This document shows, piece by piece, positions 54,601 to 64,000 of a DNA stretch of 64,000 nt. The position numbers and the translations under genes are program-made. Below the pieces are notes generated by a model, which saw nothing but the letters and a program-made list of their open reading frames with translations, was not told the origin of the DNA and did no database searches. The stretch covers positions 1 through 64,000 of the forward strand of contig NZ_JADWYO010000021.1 in assembly GCF_022414595.1 (NCBI RefSeq), in the 5' to 3' direction. Origin of the DNA: Streptomyces sp. MUM 203J. Lineage in GTDB: Bacteria > Actinomycetota > Actinomycetes > Streptomycetales > Streptomycetaceae. Every line of letters starts with the position of its first letter. The first letter of the stretch is position 1.

Positions 54601-55215
54601 GTGCCTAACCAGTCGCGTCCCAAGGTCAAGCGGTCTCGCGCGCTCGGTATCGCGCTGACGCCGAAGGCTGTCAAGTACTTCGAGGCCCGCCCGTACCCCC
54701 CGGGTGAGCACGGCCGTGGCCGCAAGCAGAACTCGGACTACAAGGTCCGTCTGCTGGAGAAGCAGCGCCTGCGTGCCCAGTACGACATCAGCGAGCGCCA
54801 GATGGCCCGCGCCTACGACCGCGCCAAGAAGGCCGAGGGCAAGACGGGCGAGGCCCTGGTGGTCGAGCTGGAGCGTCGTCTCGACGCCCTGGTCCTGCGT
54901 TCGGGCATCGCCCGCACCATCTACCAGGCCCGCCAGATGGTCGTCCACGGCCACATCCAGGTCAACGGCCAGAAGGTCGACAAGCCGTCCTTCCGCGTCC
55001 GCCCGGACGACGTCGTGATGGTCCGCGAGCGCTCCCGCAGCAAGGCGCTCTTCCAGGTCGCCCGCGAGGGTGGCTTCGCCCCCGACGGCGAGACCCCCCG
55101 CTACCTCCAGGTCAACCTGAAGGCCCTGGCCTTCCGCCTGGACCGCGACCCGAACCGCAAGGAGATCCCGGTCATCTGCGACGAGCAGCTCGTCGTCGAG
55201 TACTACGCCCGCTGA
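54601..55215 (+). CDS. rpsD: 30S ribosomal protein S4
   Basis: A 204-residue S4 protein ([20 protein letters not shown], the S4 RNA-binding domain [20 protein letters not shown] and the terminal [10 protein letters not shown]). It initiates 30S assembly at the 5' domain of 16S rRNA. It lacks the N-terminal cysteine cluster of zinc-binding S4 proteins. The GTG start has GGAGGTCTGGAG upstream. It is a lone gene, away from the main ribosomal operons. Confidence 0.98.
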   Translation: MPNQSRPKVKRSRALGIALTPKAVKYFEARPYPPGEHGRGRKQNSDYKVRLLEKQRLRAQYDISERQMARAYDRAKKAEGKTGEALVVELERRLDALVLRSGIARTIYQARQMVVHGHIQVNGQKVDKPSFRVRPDDVVMVRERSRSKALFQVAREGGFAPDGETPRYLQVNLKALAFRLDRDPNRKEIPVICDEQLVVEYYAR

Positions 55216-55275
55216 CCCGGGCGCGGTACCGAACCGCGATCCGCTTGCGCGGTGCGCCGAGCACCGCAGCGGCTG

Positions 55276-57495
55276 TCAGCCCGCCGTCTCCCCGCCCTGC
55301 GCGGTGGGGGAGCCGGCGGGCTTTCGCATGTCCGGCAGCCTGCCCTGCCCGCCTCGCGCGCGCTCGCCCTCCGTCCGCGCGGGCGCCCGGCGGGGCCGCA
55401 CCGACAGAGCCCGCCGCACGGCCGCGTCCAGCGACAGGGAGCGCCCCTCCGAGACGTACTCCTCGAACCGCCGCTGCCCCAGCACCTCCCGGGCGCGCCC
55501 CTCGCACAGCCGCCGGGGCGCGCTGAAGTACGCCGACCCGAACAGCGGCGGCCCCACCGCCTCCCACATGCGGCCCGCCGCCCCCTGCAGCACCGCCGCC
55601 TCCACCGGGTCGCCCTCGCTCGCCGTCACCAACGCCAGCAGCTCGACCGCCAGCACCAGGCCCACAAGATCGCGGAACGTGTGGTTCACGGTCACGCACT
55701 CGTCCAGCAGCTCCCGCGCCTCTCCGTGGTCGCCCCGGGTCCAGGCCGCGTACGCCAGGACGTACAGCGCGTAGGCCCTGGTCCAGCGCTCCCCGCGGTC
55801 CTCACAGGTCTCCCGCACCTCCCGGCACAGCTCCACCGCCGTCTCCAGGTCGCCCAGGAACACCTTGACGATCGCCAGCTCCACCTGCCCCATCAGCACC
55901 TGGCTGTTGAGTTCCCCCAGCTCCCCGTACGCCGTGAGCGCGCGGCCCAGCAGCTCCTCCGCCCCCGGCATGTCGTCCGACAGCAGCGCCAGACACCCCA
56001 TCCGGTGCGTCGTGTACGCCGAGGCCAGCGCGTTTCCGGCGAGCGCGGCCCGCTCCCCGCACTCGTGCAGCGCCCCCACCGCCGCCGTGCCGTCCCCCTG
56101 CAGGATCGCCACATAGCCCAGCACCCACAGCGCCTTCAGCCGCGCCGACTCGTGGTCCGCGCGCCGCTCGGAGTCCGGCTGCCCCGGCTCCGCCGCCAGC
56201 GCCCGGTCCAGCCAGTGCCGCCCCTCCGCGAGCCGCCCGCAGCCCACCCAGTAGAACCACAGCGTCCCCGCCAGATGCTGCGCCAGACGGGCCTCGCCCG
56301 GCATCTCCAGGCACAGTTCGAGCGCCGCCCGCAGATTCGGGAGCGCGCTGTCCGCGCAGGCGGCGACCTCCGCCTGCCGGGGGCTGAACCACTCCAGTTC
56401 GCACCAGGTCGCCAGACCCATGTACCAGTCCCGGTGCCGCCTGCGCAGCCGCTGCGCGTCGCCCAGCGCCGCCAGCCACTCCGCCCCGTACGCCGCGACC
56501 GTGTCCAGCACCCGGTACCGCGGCCCCGCCGGGGTCTGCTCCCGCACCACCACCGACTGGGCGATCAGCTCGCCGAGCACATCCAGCACCCGCTCCGGCG
56601 GCAGGTCCGGCCCCGTGCACACGTACTCCACGGCCTCCAGGTCGAACGGCCCCGCGAAGACCGAGAGCCGCGCCCACAGCAGACGCTCCTCCGGCGTGCA
56701 CAGCTCATGGCTCCAGCCGATCGCCGTCCGCAGCGTCTGATGGCGGGCCGCCGCACCCCGGCTGCCGTGGGTCAGCAGCCGGAACCGGTCGTCCAGCCGG
56801 TGCAGCAGTTGTTCCAGGCTCAGCGCCGGAAGCCGCCCCGCGGCCAGCTCCAGCGCCAGCGGAATCCCGTCCAGGCGCCGGCACACCTCCCGTACCGGGG
56901 CCGGATCCGTCACCGTGAACCCGGGGCACGTCGCCACCGCCCGGTCGGTGAACAGCCGCACCGCGTCCTCGTCCGGCATCGGGGCCAGTGCCAGCACGGC
57001 CTCCCCGTCCACCCGCAGCGGACGCCGCCCGGCCGCCAGCACGGTCAGCCCCGGAGTGCTGCGCAGCAGCCGGTGCACCAGGTCGGCGCACGCGTCCACC
57101 AGGTGCTCGAACCCGTCCAGCACCAGCAGCGCGCTGCGGCCCGCCAGGTGCTCCACCAGGACCTCGCGCGGCGGCCGGCTCGTCTGGTCGGTCAGCCCCA
57201 GGGACTTCACCAGGGCGTGGTCCACCAGGCCCGGGTCACGCAGGGCGGCCAGTTCCGCCAGCCACACCCCGTCGCAGTAGCGTTTCTGCGACCCGCAGGC
57301 CTCGTCCGACCCGCAGGCCTCGTCCGACCCGTGCGCCTCGCGCGCCGCTCTCACCACGAGCCGGGACTTGCCGACCCCGCCCACCCCGACCACCGTCACC
57401 AGCCGGAACTCCCGCAGCAGCCGGTCCAGTTCCGCTCTTTCCGGGGCGCGTCCGACGAACCGGGTCAGCTCGGCAGGGAGATTGCTCCGTCGCAT
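55276..57495 (-). CDS. AfsR-like NB-ARC ATPase with TPR-like C-terminus, no DNA-binding domain
   Basis: A 739-residue STAND-type protein. It starts NLPAELTRFVGR, then the Walker A GVGGVGKS (37-44), Walker B ALLVLDGFEHL, GIPLALELAAGRL and a winged-helix region, followed by a long helical TPR-like half. It corresponds to the ATPase and repeat portions of AfsR or LuxR-type regulators, but I see no SARP domain at the front and no LuxR helix-turn-helix at the end. An in-frame 18-base tandem repeat lies just after Walker A. It may sense a signal and act on another protein. Confidence 0.85.
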   Translation of the reverse strand: MRRSNLPAELTRFVGRAPERAELDRLLREFRLVTVVGVGGVGKSRLVVRAAREAHGSDEACGSDEACGSQKRYCDGVWLAELAALRDPGLVDHALVKSLGLTDQTSRPPREVLVEHLAGRSALLVLDGFEHLVDACADLVHRLLRSTPGLTVLAAGRRPLRVDGEAVLALAPMPDEDAVRLFTDRAVATCPGFTVTDPAPVREVCRRLDGIPLALELAAGRLPALSLEQLLHRLDDRFRLLTHGSRGAAARHQTLRTAIGWSHELCTPEERLLWARLSVFAGPFDLEAVEYVCTGPDLPPERVLDVLGELIAQSVVVREQTPAGPRYRVLDTVAAYGAEWLAALGDAQRLRRRHRDWYMGLATWCELEWFSPRQAEVAACADSALPNLRAALELCLEMPGEARLAQHLAGTLWFYWVGCGRLAEGRHWLDRALAAEPGQPDSERRADHESARLKALWVLGYVAILQGDGTAAVGALHECGERAALAGNALASAYTTHRMGCLALLSDDMPGAEELLGRALTAYGELGELNSQVLMGQVELAIVKVFLGDLETAVELCREVRETCEDRGERWTRAYALYVLAYAAWTRGDHGEARELLDECVTVNHTFRDLVGLVLAVELLALVTASEGDPVEAAVLQGAAGRMWEAVGPPLFGSAYFSAPRRLCEGRAREVLGQRRFEEYVSEGRSLSLDAAVRRALSVRPRRAPARTEGERARGGQGRLPDMRKPAGSPTAQGGETAG
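55278..55322. terminator. Terminator shared by rpsD and the AfsR-like gene
   Basis: AGCCCGCCG (55278-55286) pairs with CGGCGGGCT (55314-55322) with further inner pairing, followed by TTCGC. It overlaps the last codons of the convergent minus-strand gene. Confidence 0.7.
57290..57325 (-). repeat. 18-bp tandem repeat in the AfsR-like gene
   Basis: The unit GACCCGCAGGCCTCGTCC occurs at 57290-57307 and again exactly at 57308-57325, with a degenerate third copy after it. It encodes GSDEAC twice (about residues 56-67), inserting a Cys-containing acidic loop right after the ATP-binding helix. Confidence 0.85.
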
Positions 57496-57654
57496 GGGAC
57501 ACGGAGCGTACCGACCACGCTGCGCTCCGTACAAACGAGGCCGGTCTGTCGCCGCTAATCCGGTTCGGAGCGCCACCACCGGCGCGATAGGCTCGGAGAA
57601 CGTATTCCGGGTATCGCAACCCGACGTGCTTCGACCAACAGAGAGCGGTGCGCA

Positions 57655-58089
57655 GTGACCGGTGGAGAGGTTGCCGGGATCCTGGTGGCCGTCTTCTGGG
57701 CGATCCTGGTGTCCTTCCTGGCCGTGGTGCTGGTGAGGCTCGCCCAGACGCTCAGGGCGACCACCCGGCTCGTGGCGGATGTGACCGAGCAGGCGGTTCC
57801 CCTGCTGGCCGATGCCTCCGCGACCGTGCGCTCCGCGCAGAACCAGCTCGACCGCGTCGACGCCATCGCCTCGGACGTGCAGGAGGTCACCTCCAACGCG
57901 TCCGCTCTCTCCAGCACCGTCGCGTCCACCTTCGGGGGCCCGCTCGTCAAGGTCGCCGCATTCGGTTACGGCGTCCGCCGGGCACTCGGCGGCGACCGCG
58001 GCGACAAGCCCGACCGCCCCTCGCGGCGTACCGTCATCGTCGGCCGCACGGTGCCCAAGGCACGTCGCGGCCGGAACCTGAAGGGCTGA
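57655..58089 (+). CDS. DUF948 membrane protein
   Basis: A 144-residue protein with an N-terminal helix (AGILVAVFWAILVSFLAVVLV), a coiled-coil stretch (residues about 40-95) and a basic tail. It matches the DUF948 pattern of general-stress-like membrane proteins. GTG 57655 is the start; TAGGCT at 57590-57595 is a possible -10. It starts the transcript that leads into alaS. Confidence 0.8.
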   Translation: MTGGEVAGILVAVFWAILVSFLAVVLVRLAQTLRATTRLVADVTEQAVPLLADASATVRSAQNQLDRVDAIASDVQEVTSNASALSSTVASTFGGPLVKVAAFGYGVRRALGGDRGDKPDRPSRRTVIVGRTVPKARRGRNLKG

Positions 58090-58097
58090 GGCGTCAC

Positions 58098-58439
58098 ATG
58101 TTCCGCCGAGCGTTCTGGTTCACCGCCGGCGCCGCCGCCGGTGTGTGGGCCACCAACAAGGTCCACCGCAAGCTGAAGCAGCTCACCCCCGAGAGCCTCG
58201 CCGCCCAGGCCGCCGACAAGGCGGTCGAGGCGGGCCACCGGCTCAAGGACTTCGCACTCGACGTCCGGGCGGGAATGCTCCAGCGCGAGGCGGAGCTGGA
58301 ACAGGCACTCGGCCTGGAGGCTCCCGAGGACCCGGCCCTCCCGGCACCCCGCCGGTCCGCGCTCGGCCCGGCCGCCGCACCCGTACACCGGGACCGCACC
58401 TACCCCACCCACCCGTACAACCGGAATGAGGACCACTGA
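58098..58439 (+). CDS. DUF6167-type small membrane-associated protein
   Basis: A 113-residue protein starting [21 protein letters not shown] with a short hydrophobic N-terminus and an amphipathic helix (about 28-75) rich in Lys, Glu and Ala. I recognise it as the DUF6167 family found before alaS in Streptomyces; its role is unknown. It starts eight bases after the DUF948 stop, and its stop overlaps the alaS start in TGATG. Confidence 0.8.
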   Translation: MFRRAFWFTAGAAAGVWATNKVHRKLKQLTPESLAAQAADKAVEAGHRLKDFALDVRAGMLQREAELEQALGLEAPEDPALPAPRRSALGPAAAPVHRDRTYPTHPYNRNEDH

Positions 58440-61108
58440 TGGAGTCGGCTGAAATCCGCCGCCGCTGGCTGAGCTTCTTCGAGGAGCGCGGGCACACCGT
58501 CGTGCCTTCGGCGTCGCTCATCGCGGACGACCCGACTCTCCTCCTCGTCCCCGCGGGCATGGTCCCGTTCAAGCCGTACTTCCTCGGCGAGGTCAAGCCG
58601 CCGTTCGCGCGCGCCGCCAGCGTCCAGAAGTGCGTCCGCACCCCGGACATCGAAGAGGTCGGCAAGACCACCCGGCACGGCACGTTCTTCCAGATGTGCG
58701 GCAACTTCTCCTTCGGGGACTACTTCAAGGAAGGCGCCATCAAGCTCGCCTGGGAGCTGCTCACCGGCTCCGTCGAGCACGGTGGCTACGGCCTCGACCC
58801 GGAGCGGCTCTGGATCACCGTCTACCAGGACGACGACGAGGCCGAGCAGATCTGGCGCGACGTCGTCGGCGTCCCCGCCGAGCGCATCCAGCGCCTAGGC
58901 AAGAAGGACAACTTCTGGTCCATGGGCGTCCCCGGCCCCTGCGGCCCCTGCTCCGAGATCAACTACGACCGCGGCCCCGAGTTCGGCGTCGAGGGCGGCC
59001 CCGCCGTCAACGACGAGCGGTACGTCGAGATCTGGAACCTCGTCTTCATGCAGTACGAGCGGGGCAGGGGCATCGGCAAGGAGGACTTCGAGATCCTCGG
59101 GGACCTGCCGAGCAAGAACATCGACACGGGCCTCGGCATGGAACGCCTGGCGATGATCCTCCAGGGCGTCAGGAACATGTACGAGACCGACACCCTGAAG
59201 GTCGTCATCGACCAGGCCACCGAGCTCACCGGTGTCCGCTACGGCCAGGCCGACGACTCCGACGTCTCCCTGCGCGTGGTCGCGGACCACATGCGCACCT
59301 CCGTCATGCTGATCGGTGACGGTGTCACCCCCGGCAACGAGGGCCGCGGCTACGTCCTGCGGCGCATCATGCGCCGTGCCATCCGCAACATGCGCCTGCT
59401 CGGCGCCACCGGCCCGGTCGTCGGCCGGCTCGTCGACACGGTCATCACCACGATGGGTGAGCAGTACCCGGAACTGGAGACCGACCGCAAGCGCATCGAG
59501 GCCGTCGCCCTCGCGGAGGAGACCCGCTTCCTCAAGACGCTCAACGCCGGGACCAACGTCCTGGACGGCGCCGTCGCCGAGGCCAAGCAGTCCGGCTCCA
59601 GCGTCCTCGCCGGCGACAAGGCGTTCCTGCTCCACGACACCTGGGGCTTCCCCATCGACCTCACCCTCGAGATGGCCGCCGAGCAGGGCCTGAGCGTGGA
59701 CGAGGACGGCTTCCGCCGCCTGATGAAGGAGCAGCGGGAGCGGGCCAAGGCCGACGCCCAGGCCAAGAAGACCGGCCACGCCGACGTCACCGCCTACCGC
59801 GAGATCGCGGACGGCTCCGGGGCCACCGAGTTCACCGGCTACACCAACACGGAGGGCGAGACGACCGTCGTCGGCCTCCTCGTCAACGGCGTGCCCTCCC
59901 CGGCCGCCTCCGAGGGTGACGACGTCGAGGTCGTCCTCGACCGGACCCCGTTCTACGCCGAGGGCGGCGGCCAGCTCGCCGACCAGGGCCGGATCAAGCT
60001 GCACAGCGGCGCCGTGATCCAGATCCGCGACGTCCAGCAGCCCGTGCCCGGCGTGTCCGTGCACAAGGGCTCCGTCCAGGTCGGTGAGGTCACCGTGGGC
60101 GCCACCGCCTACGCCACCATCGACGTCACACGCCGCCGGGCCATCGCCCGCGCCCACAGCGCCACCCACCTCACCCACCAGGCGCTGCGCGACGCCCTCG
60201 GCCCGACGGCCGCCCAGGCCGGCTCCGAGAACTCGCCGGGACGCTTCCGCTTCGACTTCGGAGCCCCGTCTGCCGTTCCCGGCACGGTGCTCACCGACGT
60301 CGAGCAGAAGATCAACGAGGTACTGGCCCGCGAACTCGACGTGCACGCCGAGGTCATGCCGATCGACGAGGCCAAGCGGCAGGGTGCCATCGCGGAGTTC
60401 GGGGAGAAGTACGGCGAGCAGGTCCGCGTCGTCACCATCGGGGACTTCTCCAAGGAGCTGTGCGGCGGCACGCACGTGCACAACACCGCCCAGCTCGGCC
60501 TGGTGAAGCTGCTGGGCGAGTCCTCCATCGGCTCCGGTGTGCGCCGTATCGAGGCCCTGGTCGGCGTCGACGCCTACAACTTCCTCGCCAAGGAGCACAC
60601 GGTCGTCGCGCAGCTCCAGGAGCTGGTCAAGGGCCGTCCCGAGGAACTGCCGGAGAAGATCTCCGGCATGCTCGGCAAGCTGAAGGACGCCGAGAAGGAG
60701 ATCGAGAAGTTCCGCGCCGAGAAGGTCCTCCAGGCCGCCGCCGGACTGGCCGAGTCGGCCCGTGACGTGCACGGGGTCGCCCTGGTCACCGGCCAGGTCC
60801 CGGACGGCACCGGCGCCGACGACCTGCGCAGGCTGGTCCTGGATGTGCGCGGCCGCATCCCGGCGAGCCGCCCGGCCGTCGTCGCCCTGTTCACCACGGC
60901 CAACGGCCGCCCGCTGACCGTGATCGCCACCAACGAGACCGCCCGCGAGCGCGGCCTCAAGGCCGGCGACCTGGTCCGCACCGCCGCCAAGACCCTCGGC
61001 GGCGGCGGTGGCGGCAAGCCGGACGTCGCCCAGGGCGGCGGCCAGAACCCGGAGGCCGTCGGGGACGCCATCGCGGCCGTCGAGCGCCTGGTCTCCGAGT
61101 CCGCCTGA
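58439..61108 (+). CDS. alaS: Alanyl-tRNA synthetase
   Basis: An 889-residue class II synthetase with the catalytic core ([37 protein letters not shown]), editing domain ([15 protein letters not shown] and [14 protein letters not shown] zinc ligands) and C-terminal DHHA1 domain. The length is typical. Coupled at both ends to neighbours by one-base overlaps. Confidence 0.98.
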   Translation: MESAEIRRRWLSFFEERGHTVVPSASLIADDPTLLLVPAGMVPFKPYFLGEVKPPFARAASVQKCVRTPDIEEVGKTTRHGTFFQMCGNFSFGDYFKEGAIKLAWELLTGSVEHGGYGLDPERLWITVYQDDDEAEQIWRDVVGVPAERIQRLGKKDNFWSMGVPGPCGPCSEINYDRGPEFGVEGGPAVNDERYVEIWNLVFMQYERGRGIGKEDFEILGDLPSKNIDTGLGMERLAMILQGVRNMYETDTLKVVIDQATELTGVRYGQADDSDVSLRVVADHMRTSVMLIGDGVTPGNEGRGYVLRRIMRRAIRNMRLLGATGPVVGRLVDTVITTMGEQYPELETDRKRIEAVALAEETRFLKTLNAGTNVLDGAVAEAKQSGSSVLAGDKAFLLHDTWGFPIDLTLEMAAEQGLSVDEDGFRRLMKEQRERAKADAQAKKTGHADVTAYREIADGSGATEFTGYTNTEGETTVVGLLVNGVPSPAASEGDDVEVVLDRTPFYAEGGGQLADQGRIKLHSGAVIQIRDVQQPVPGVSVHKGSVQVGEVTVGATAYATIDVTRRRAIARAHSATHLTHQALRDALGPTAAQAGSENSPGRFRFDFGAPSAVPGTVLTDVEQKINEVLARELDVHAEVMPIDEAKRQGAIAEFGEKYGEQVRVVTIGDFSKELCGGTHVHNTAQLGLVKLLGESSIGSGVRRIEALVGVDAYNFLAKEHTVVAQLQELVKGRPEELPEKISGMLGKLKDAEKEIEKFRAEKVLQAAAGLAESARDVHGVALVTGQVPDGTGADDLRRLVLDVRGRIPASRPAVVALFTTANGRPLTVIATNETARERGLKAGDLVRTAAKTLGGGGGGKPDVAQGGGQNPEAVGDAIAAVERLVSESA

Positions 61109-61584
61109 TGGGTGGGGCCATGAGACGCGGACGCCGGCTGGCGATCGATGTCGGGGACGCCCGGATCGGGGTCGCCTCGTGCGACCCCGACGGGCTCCTC
61201 GCCACCCCCGTGGAGACCGTGCCGGGACGGGACGTCCCGGCCGCCCACCGGCGCCTGCGGCAGCTCGTGGAGGAGTACGAGCCGCTGGAGGTCGTCGTCG
61301 GACTGCCCCGCTCGCTCAGCGGGCGGGAGGGTCCGGCCGCCGCCAAGGTCCGCGTCTTCGCCCGCGAGCTGGCCCGGGGCATCGTCCCCGTCCCCGTACG
61401 CCTGGTCGACGAGCGCATGACCACGGTGTCCGCGAGCCAGGGGCTGCGCGCCTCCGGAGTGAAGTCCAAGAAGGGCCGCTCGGTCATCGACCAGGCAGCC
61501 GCTGTGATCATCCTTCAGAACGCTCTTGAGTCCGAACGGGTATCGGGTAATCCACCCGGCGAGGGCGTCGAAGTGGTCATCTGA
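61108..61584 (+). CDS. ruvX: YqgF/RuvX-family RNase H-fold nuclease
   Basis: A 158-residue protein with RLAIDVGDARIGVASCD, VVVGLPRSLSGREG and VRLVDERMTTVSA, and the last acidic residue in VIDQAAAVIILQ. This family acts in rRNA 5' processing or Holliday junction resolution. ATG 61108 overlaps the alaS stop, but ATG 61120 with GGTGGGG upstream is equally possible. Confidence 0.93.
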   Translation: MGGAMRRGRRLAIDVGDARIGVASCDPDGLLATPVETVPGRDVPAAHRRLRQLVEEYEPLEVVVGLPRSLSGREGPAAAKVRVFARELARGIVPVPVRLVDERMTTVSASQGLRASGVKSKKGRSVIDQAAAVIILQNALESERVSGNPPGEGVEVVI

Positions 61585-61685
61585 TCGCGATACGGTAACG
61601 TTCCGCGCAATGCGGTGGCGTTCGAACAGCTGCCGTACGACGTAGAGGCGGACGTCCCGGAAGCCTCGCGGCTGTTTGGGGATCG

Positions 61686-63482
61686 ATGACTGAGTACGGC
61701 GGCAGGCCCGGCTCCCAGCCCTGGCACCCTCAGGACCCCCTGTACGGGGAGTACGGGGACCAGGGCTGGTCCGGGCAGCAGCAACCCGGCAACGACCCGT
61801 ACTACCAGCAGCAGCCCGCGCAGCCGCAGCAGCAGTACGGCGACATCCAGGGCCACGGCCACCAGGAGCCGTACCAGCAGCAGGCGTACGGTTCCGACCC
61901 GTACGCAGGCCAGGGGTACGGAACCGGCCAGGGCGTGACGCCCCAGCAGCAGTACGGGACGGACACCGGCGGCTGGGACACCGGAACCGGCCAGCAGGCC
62001 GCGATGCCGTACGGGGCCCAGCCCCCGCACCCTGATCCCTACGGCGGCCAGGGCACCGACCTGTACAGCACCCCCGAGGCGTATCCGCCGCCGCAGCCCC
62101 CGGGACAGCGTCACGCGGAGTCGGTGTACGACGCCGGGGCGTACGGAAACGGCGACCAGGGAACGGCGGTTTCCGGCCACCAGCCGCAAACCCCAGAGGC
62201 TCCGGAAGCCCCTTCGGCCCCGGAGGTCCCCGAGCAGGGGAAGCAGGCCTTCTTCGACGGCCCCACCGCCGACGAGCGCCGCCGCGCCGACCGGGGCGAC
62301 GCCCCTGAGGACGACGACCCCGACGACGACGCCCCCGCCAGGGGACGGCGTGGCCGCGGTGGCCGCGGGGGCGGTGCCCCGGCCAAGAAGCGCAAGAGCC
62401 GCAACGGCGTCGCGTGCCTGTTCGTCGCCACCGTCCTGGTGGGCGGCCTCGGCGGCGTCGGCTACTTCGGCTACCAGTTCTACCAGGGCCGGTTCGGCCC
62501 GGCTCCGGACTACACGGGGACGGGGATCAAGGAGACGACCCAGGTCGAGATCCCCCCGGGTGCGGGGGGCGCCGCGATCGGCAAGATCCTCTATGACGCG
62601 GGCGTGGTGAAGAGCATCGAAGCCTTCACCGACGCCCAGAGCAAGCACGAGAAAGGGCTCCAGATCCAGGACGGGTTCTACGTCCTGCACAAGGAGATGT
62701 CGGGTGCGGCGGCGGTCGAGGCGATGCTCAAGGAGGAGAGCCGCAGCGTCCTCATCATCCCCGAGGGCAAACGCAACGCCGACATCTACAAGCTGATCGA
62801 CGCGAAGCTGGGCCTCGAGGACGGAGCCACGGCGAAGGCCGCCAAGGACAAGGCCGGCGAGCTGGGCCTGCCCGACTGGGCGAAGGGCCACGCGAACGTC
62901 AAGGACCCGCTGGAAGGCTTCCTCTACCCGGCCGACTACCCGGCCCCGAAGGGCGGCAAGCCCGAGGACGTCCTCAAGAGGATGGTCGCCCGCGCGAACG
63001 AGGAGTTCGCGGTCCACGACATGGAAGCCAAGGCCAAGTCCCTCGGCCTGAAGGGCCCGTGGGAACTCCTGACGGTCGCGAGCATGGTGCAGGTCGAGGG
63101 CAAGTACAAGCACGACTTCGACAAGGTCTCCCGGGTCGTCTACAACCGCCTCAAGCCGGACAACACGGAGACGGTCGGGCGACTGGAGTTCGATTCGACG
63201 GTCAACTACCTCCGGGGTGAGAGCACCCTCGACGTCGGGTCGGTCGCCGACATGCGGAAGATCAAGGACCCGTACAACACGTACGACATCAAGGGCCTCA
63301 CGCCGGGACCGATCAGCAACCCCGGCAAGGACGCCGTCGAGTCCGCGATGAACCCGGCTCCGGGTCCGTGGATCTACTTCGTGTCCATCAACGAGGACAA
63401 GACGGTGTTCTCGGAGACGCTGGCCGAGCACAACAAGAACGTGGCCGAGTACGAGAAGGAACGGAAGCGGTCAGGCGAATGA
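61686..63482 (+). CDS. mltG: Endolytic murein transglycosylase MltG with long Gln/Tyr-rich cytoplasmic tail
   Basis: A 598-residue protein. Residues 1 to about 235 are a low-complexity Gln/Tyr/Gly/Pro-rich tail (repeated QQQYG and DPYG), one membrane helix follows at about 239-260, and the outside YceG domain fills the rest. The catalytic Glu is Glu471 in SMVQVEGKYKHDF. MltG cuts nascent glycan strands and sets their length. The tail is much longer than in E. coli MltG. The ATG has GGGGA upstream. The stop overlaps the aroE start. Confidence 0.95.
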   Translation: MTEYGGRPGSQPWHPQDPLYGEYGDQGWSGQQQPGNDPYYQQQPAQPQQQYGDIQGHGHQEPYQQQAYGSDPYAGQGYGTGQGVTPQQQYGTDTGGWDTGTGQQAAMPYGAQPPHPDPYGGQGTDLYSTPEAYPPPQPPGQRHAESVYDAGAYGNGDQGTAVSGHQPQTPEAPEAPSAPEVPEQGKQAFFDGPTADERRRADRGDAPEDDDPDDDAPARGRRGRGGRGGGAPAKKRKSRNGVACLFVATVLVGGLGGVGYFGYQFYQGRFGPAPDYTGTGIKETTQVEIPPGAGGAAIGKILYDAGVVKSIEAFTDAQSKHEKGLQIQDGFYVLHKEMSGAAAVEAMLKEESRSVLIIPEGKRNADIYKLIDAKLGLEDGATAKAAKDKAGELGLPDWAKGHANVKDPLEGFLYPADYPAPKGGKPEDVLKRMVARANEEFAVHDMEAKAKSLGLKGPWELLTVASMVQVEGKYKHDFDKVSRVVYNRLKPDNTETVGRLEFDSTVNYLRGESTLDVGSVADMRKIKDPYNTYDIKGLTPGPISNPGKDAVESAMNPAPGPWIYFVSINEDKTVFSETLAEHNKNVAEYEKERKRSGE

Positions 63483-64000
63483 GCACTGCGAAGCGCGCGG
63501 CCGTCCTCGGCTCGCCCATCGCGCACTCCCTCTCCCCGGTGCTGCACCGTGCCGCCTACGCCGAGCTGGGCCTGACGGACTGGACGTACGGCCGCTTCGA
63601 GGTGGACGAGGCGGGCCTGCCCGGCTTCTTCGAGTCGGAGCTGGACGCGTCCTGGGCGGGCCTGTCCCTCACCATGCCGCTGAAGCGCGCCGTCATCCCG
63701 CTGCTCGACGAGATCAGCGAGACCGCCCGCTCCGTCGAGGCGGTCAACACGGTCGTCCTCACGGACGACGGACGCCGGGTCGGCGACAACACCGACATCC
63801 CCGGCATGGTCGCCGCCCTGCGCGAGCGGGGCGTGGACAAGGTGGAGGCCGCCGCCGTCCTCGGCGCGGGCGCCACCGCCTCCTCCGCGCTCGCCGCGCT
63901 GGCCCGGATCTGCACGGGCCCGGTCACCGCGTTCGTACGGAGTGAGGCGCGGGCGGAGGAGATGCGCGGCTGGGGCGTGCGCCTCGGCGTGGAGGTGCAC
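63479..64000 (+). CDS. aroE: Shikimate dehydrogenase, 3' end outside the window
   Basis: The first 174 residues are present. They show the shikimate site AVLGSPIAHSLSPVLHRAAY, the catalytic Lys in LTMPLK, NTDIPG and the NADP loop VLGAGATASSALAA. The enzyme reduces 3-dehydroshikimate on the way to chorismate. The ATG overlaps the mltG stop in ATGA, and mltG-aroE order is conserved in actinobacteria. The frame stays open to the right edge. Confidence 0.95.
   Translation, partial: MSTAKRAAVLGSPIAHSLSPVLHRAAYAELGLTDWTYGRFEVDEAGLPGFFESELDASWAGLSLTMPLKRAVIPLLDEISETARSVEAVNTVVLTDDGRRVGDNTDIPGMVAALRERGVDKVEAAAVLGAGATASSALAALARICTGPVTAFVRSEARAEEMRGWGVRLGVEVH

Noticed and set aside
54601..55215. Zinc-responsive S4 paralogue
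   Set aside because: The cysteine-free N-terminus is usual for the main S4 of Streptomyces, as far as I recall, so it is not evidence for a special paralogue.
56500..57495. SARP or LuxR DNA-binding domain in the AfsR-like protein
   Set aside because: I looked at both ends of the protein and found neither.
1..64000. CRISPR arrays, insertion sequences, rRNA genes
   Set aside because: No spaced repeat array, transposase or rRNA sequence was recognised on either strand.

Overview
The window is a stretch of chromosome core from a Streptomyces or a very close relative. The DNA is extremely GC-rich with G or C in most third codon positions, GTG and TTG starts are common, and a complete ssgB (a sporulation-division gene of morphologically complex actinomycetes) is present. 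The gene order thrS-HIT-pgsA-patA-pimA-pdxS-pdxT-yebC-ruvCAB-yajC-secDF-apt-relA-ppi-MBL-hisS-rarA-rpsD-alaS-ruvX-mltG-aroE is the known actinobacterial core block, also recognisable in Mycobacterium tuberculosis. I see no insertion sequence, prophage, CRISPR array or rRNA operon. Most genes are intact; aroE is cut by the right edge.

Layout. 1-8.7 kb: a GNAT acetyltransferase, then corrin genes (cobL; a BluB-CobT fusion with a 620-residue Pro/Ala-rich N-terminus; a CysG-like uroporphyrinogen methyltransferase) and a TrmH-type RNA methylase. 8.7-17.7 kb: a Ser/Thr kinase, a tRNA Gly-Cys-Val cluster, the folate pair pabB-pabC, a double GNAT protein, a DsbA-like protein, small membrane proteins, a CGNR zinc-finger regulator and ssgB with a sigma-H-type promoter. 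17.8-23.8 kb: two identical tRNA-Val(CAC) genes flank a giant membrane protein and an SRPBCC protein, followed by an exonuclease and a coupled gene pair, one of which has a nuclease-like DUF4365 pattern. 23.9-33.8 kb: thrS, a HIT protein, an unknown membrane protein, the degenerate GTPase paralogue EF-G2 and the phosphatidylinositol-mannoside operon. 34-46.9 kb: PLP synthase (pdxS-pdxT), yebC, ruvCAB, the Sec accessory operon yajC-secD-secF coupled to apt, and relA. 47-64 kb: DUF349, extracytoplasmic cyclophilin, MBL hydrolase, hisS, VKOR, rarA, a DUF2470 protein, rpsD, an AfsR-like ATPase, DUF948 and DUF6167 proteins, alaS, ruvX, mltG and aroE.

Working together: many neighbours are translationally coupled by ATGA, GTGA or TGATG overlaps (pgsA-patA-pimA, ruvC-ruvA, secF-apt, the DUF4365 pair, DUF6167-alaS-ruvX, mltG-aroE). 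Strong GC-rich hairpins end most units. The signals most worth following are a near-perfect DtxR/IdeR-type iron box between rpsD and the DUF2470 gene, the DUF4365 plus OB-like two-gene unit, the EF-G2 paralogue with altered GTPase motifs, the ssgB promoter region with a nested dyad, and the inverted-repeat-rich junction at 20.45-20.57 kb. All calls are by reading; no database search was run.
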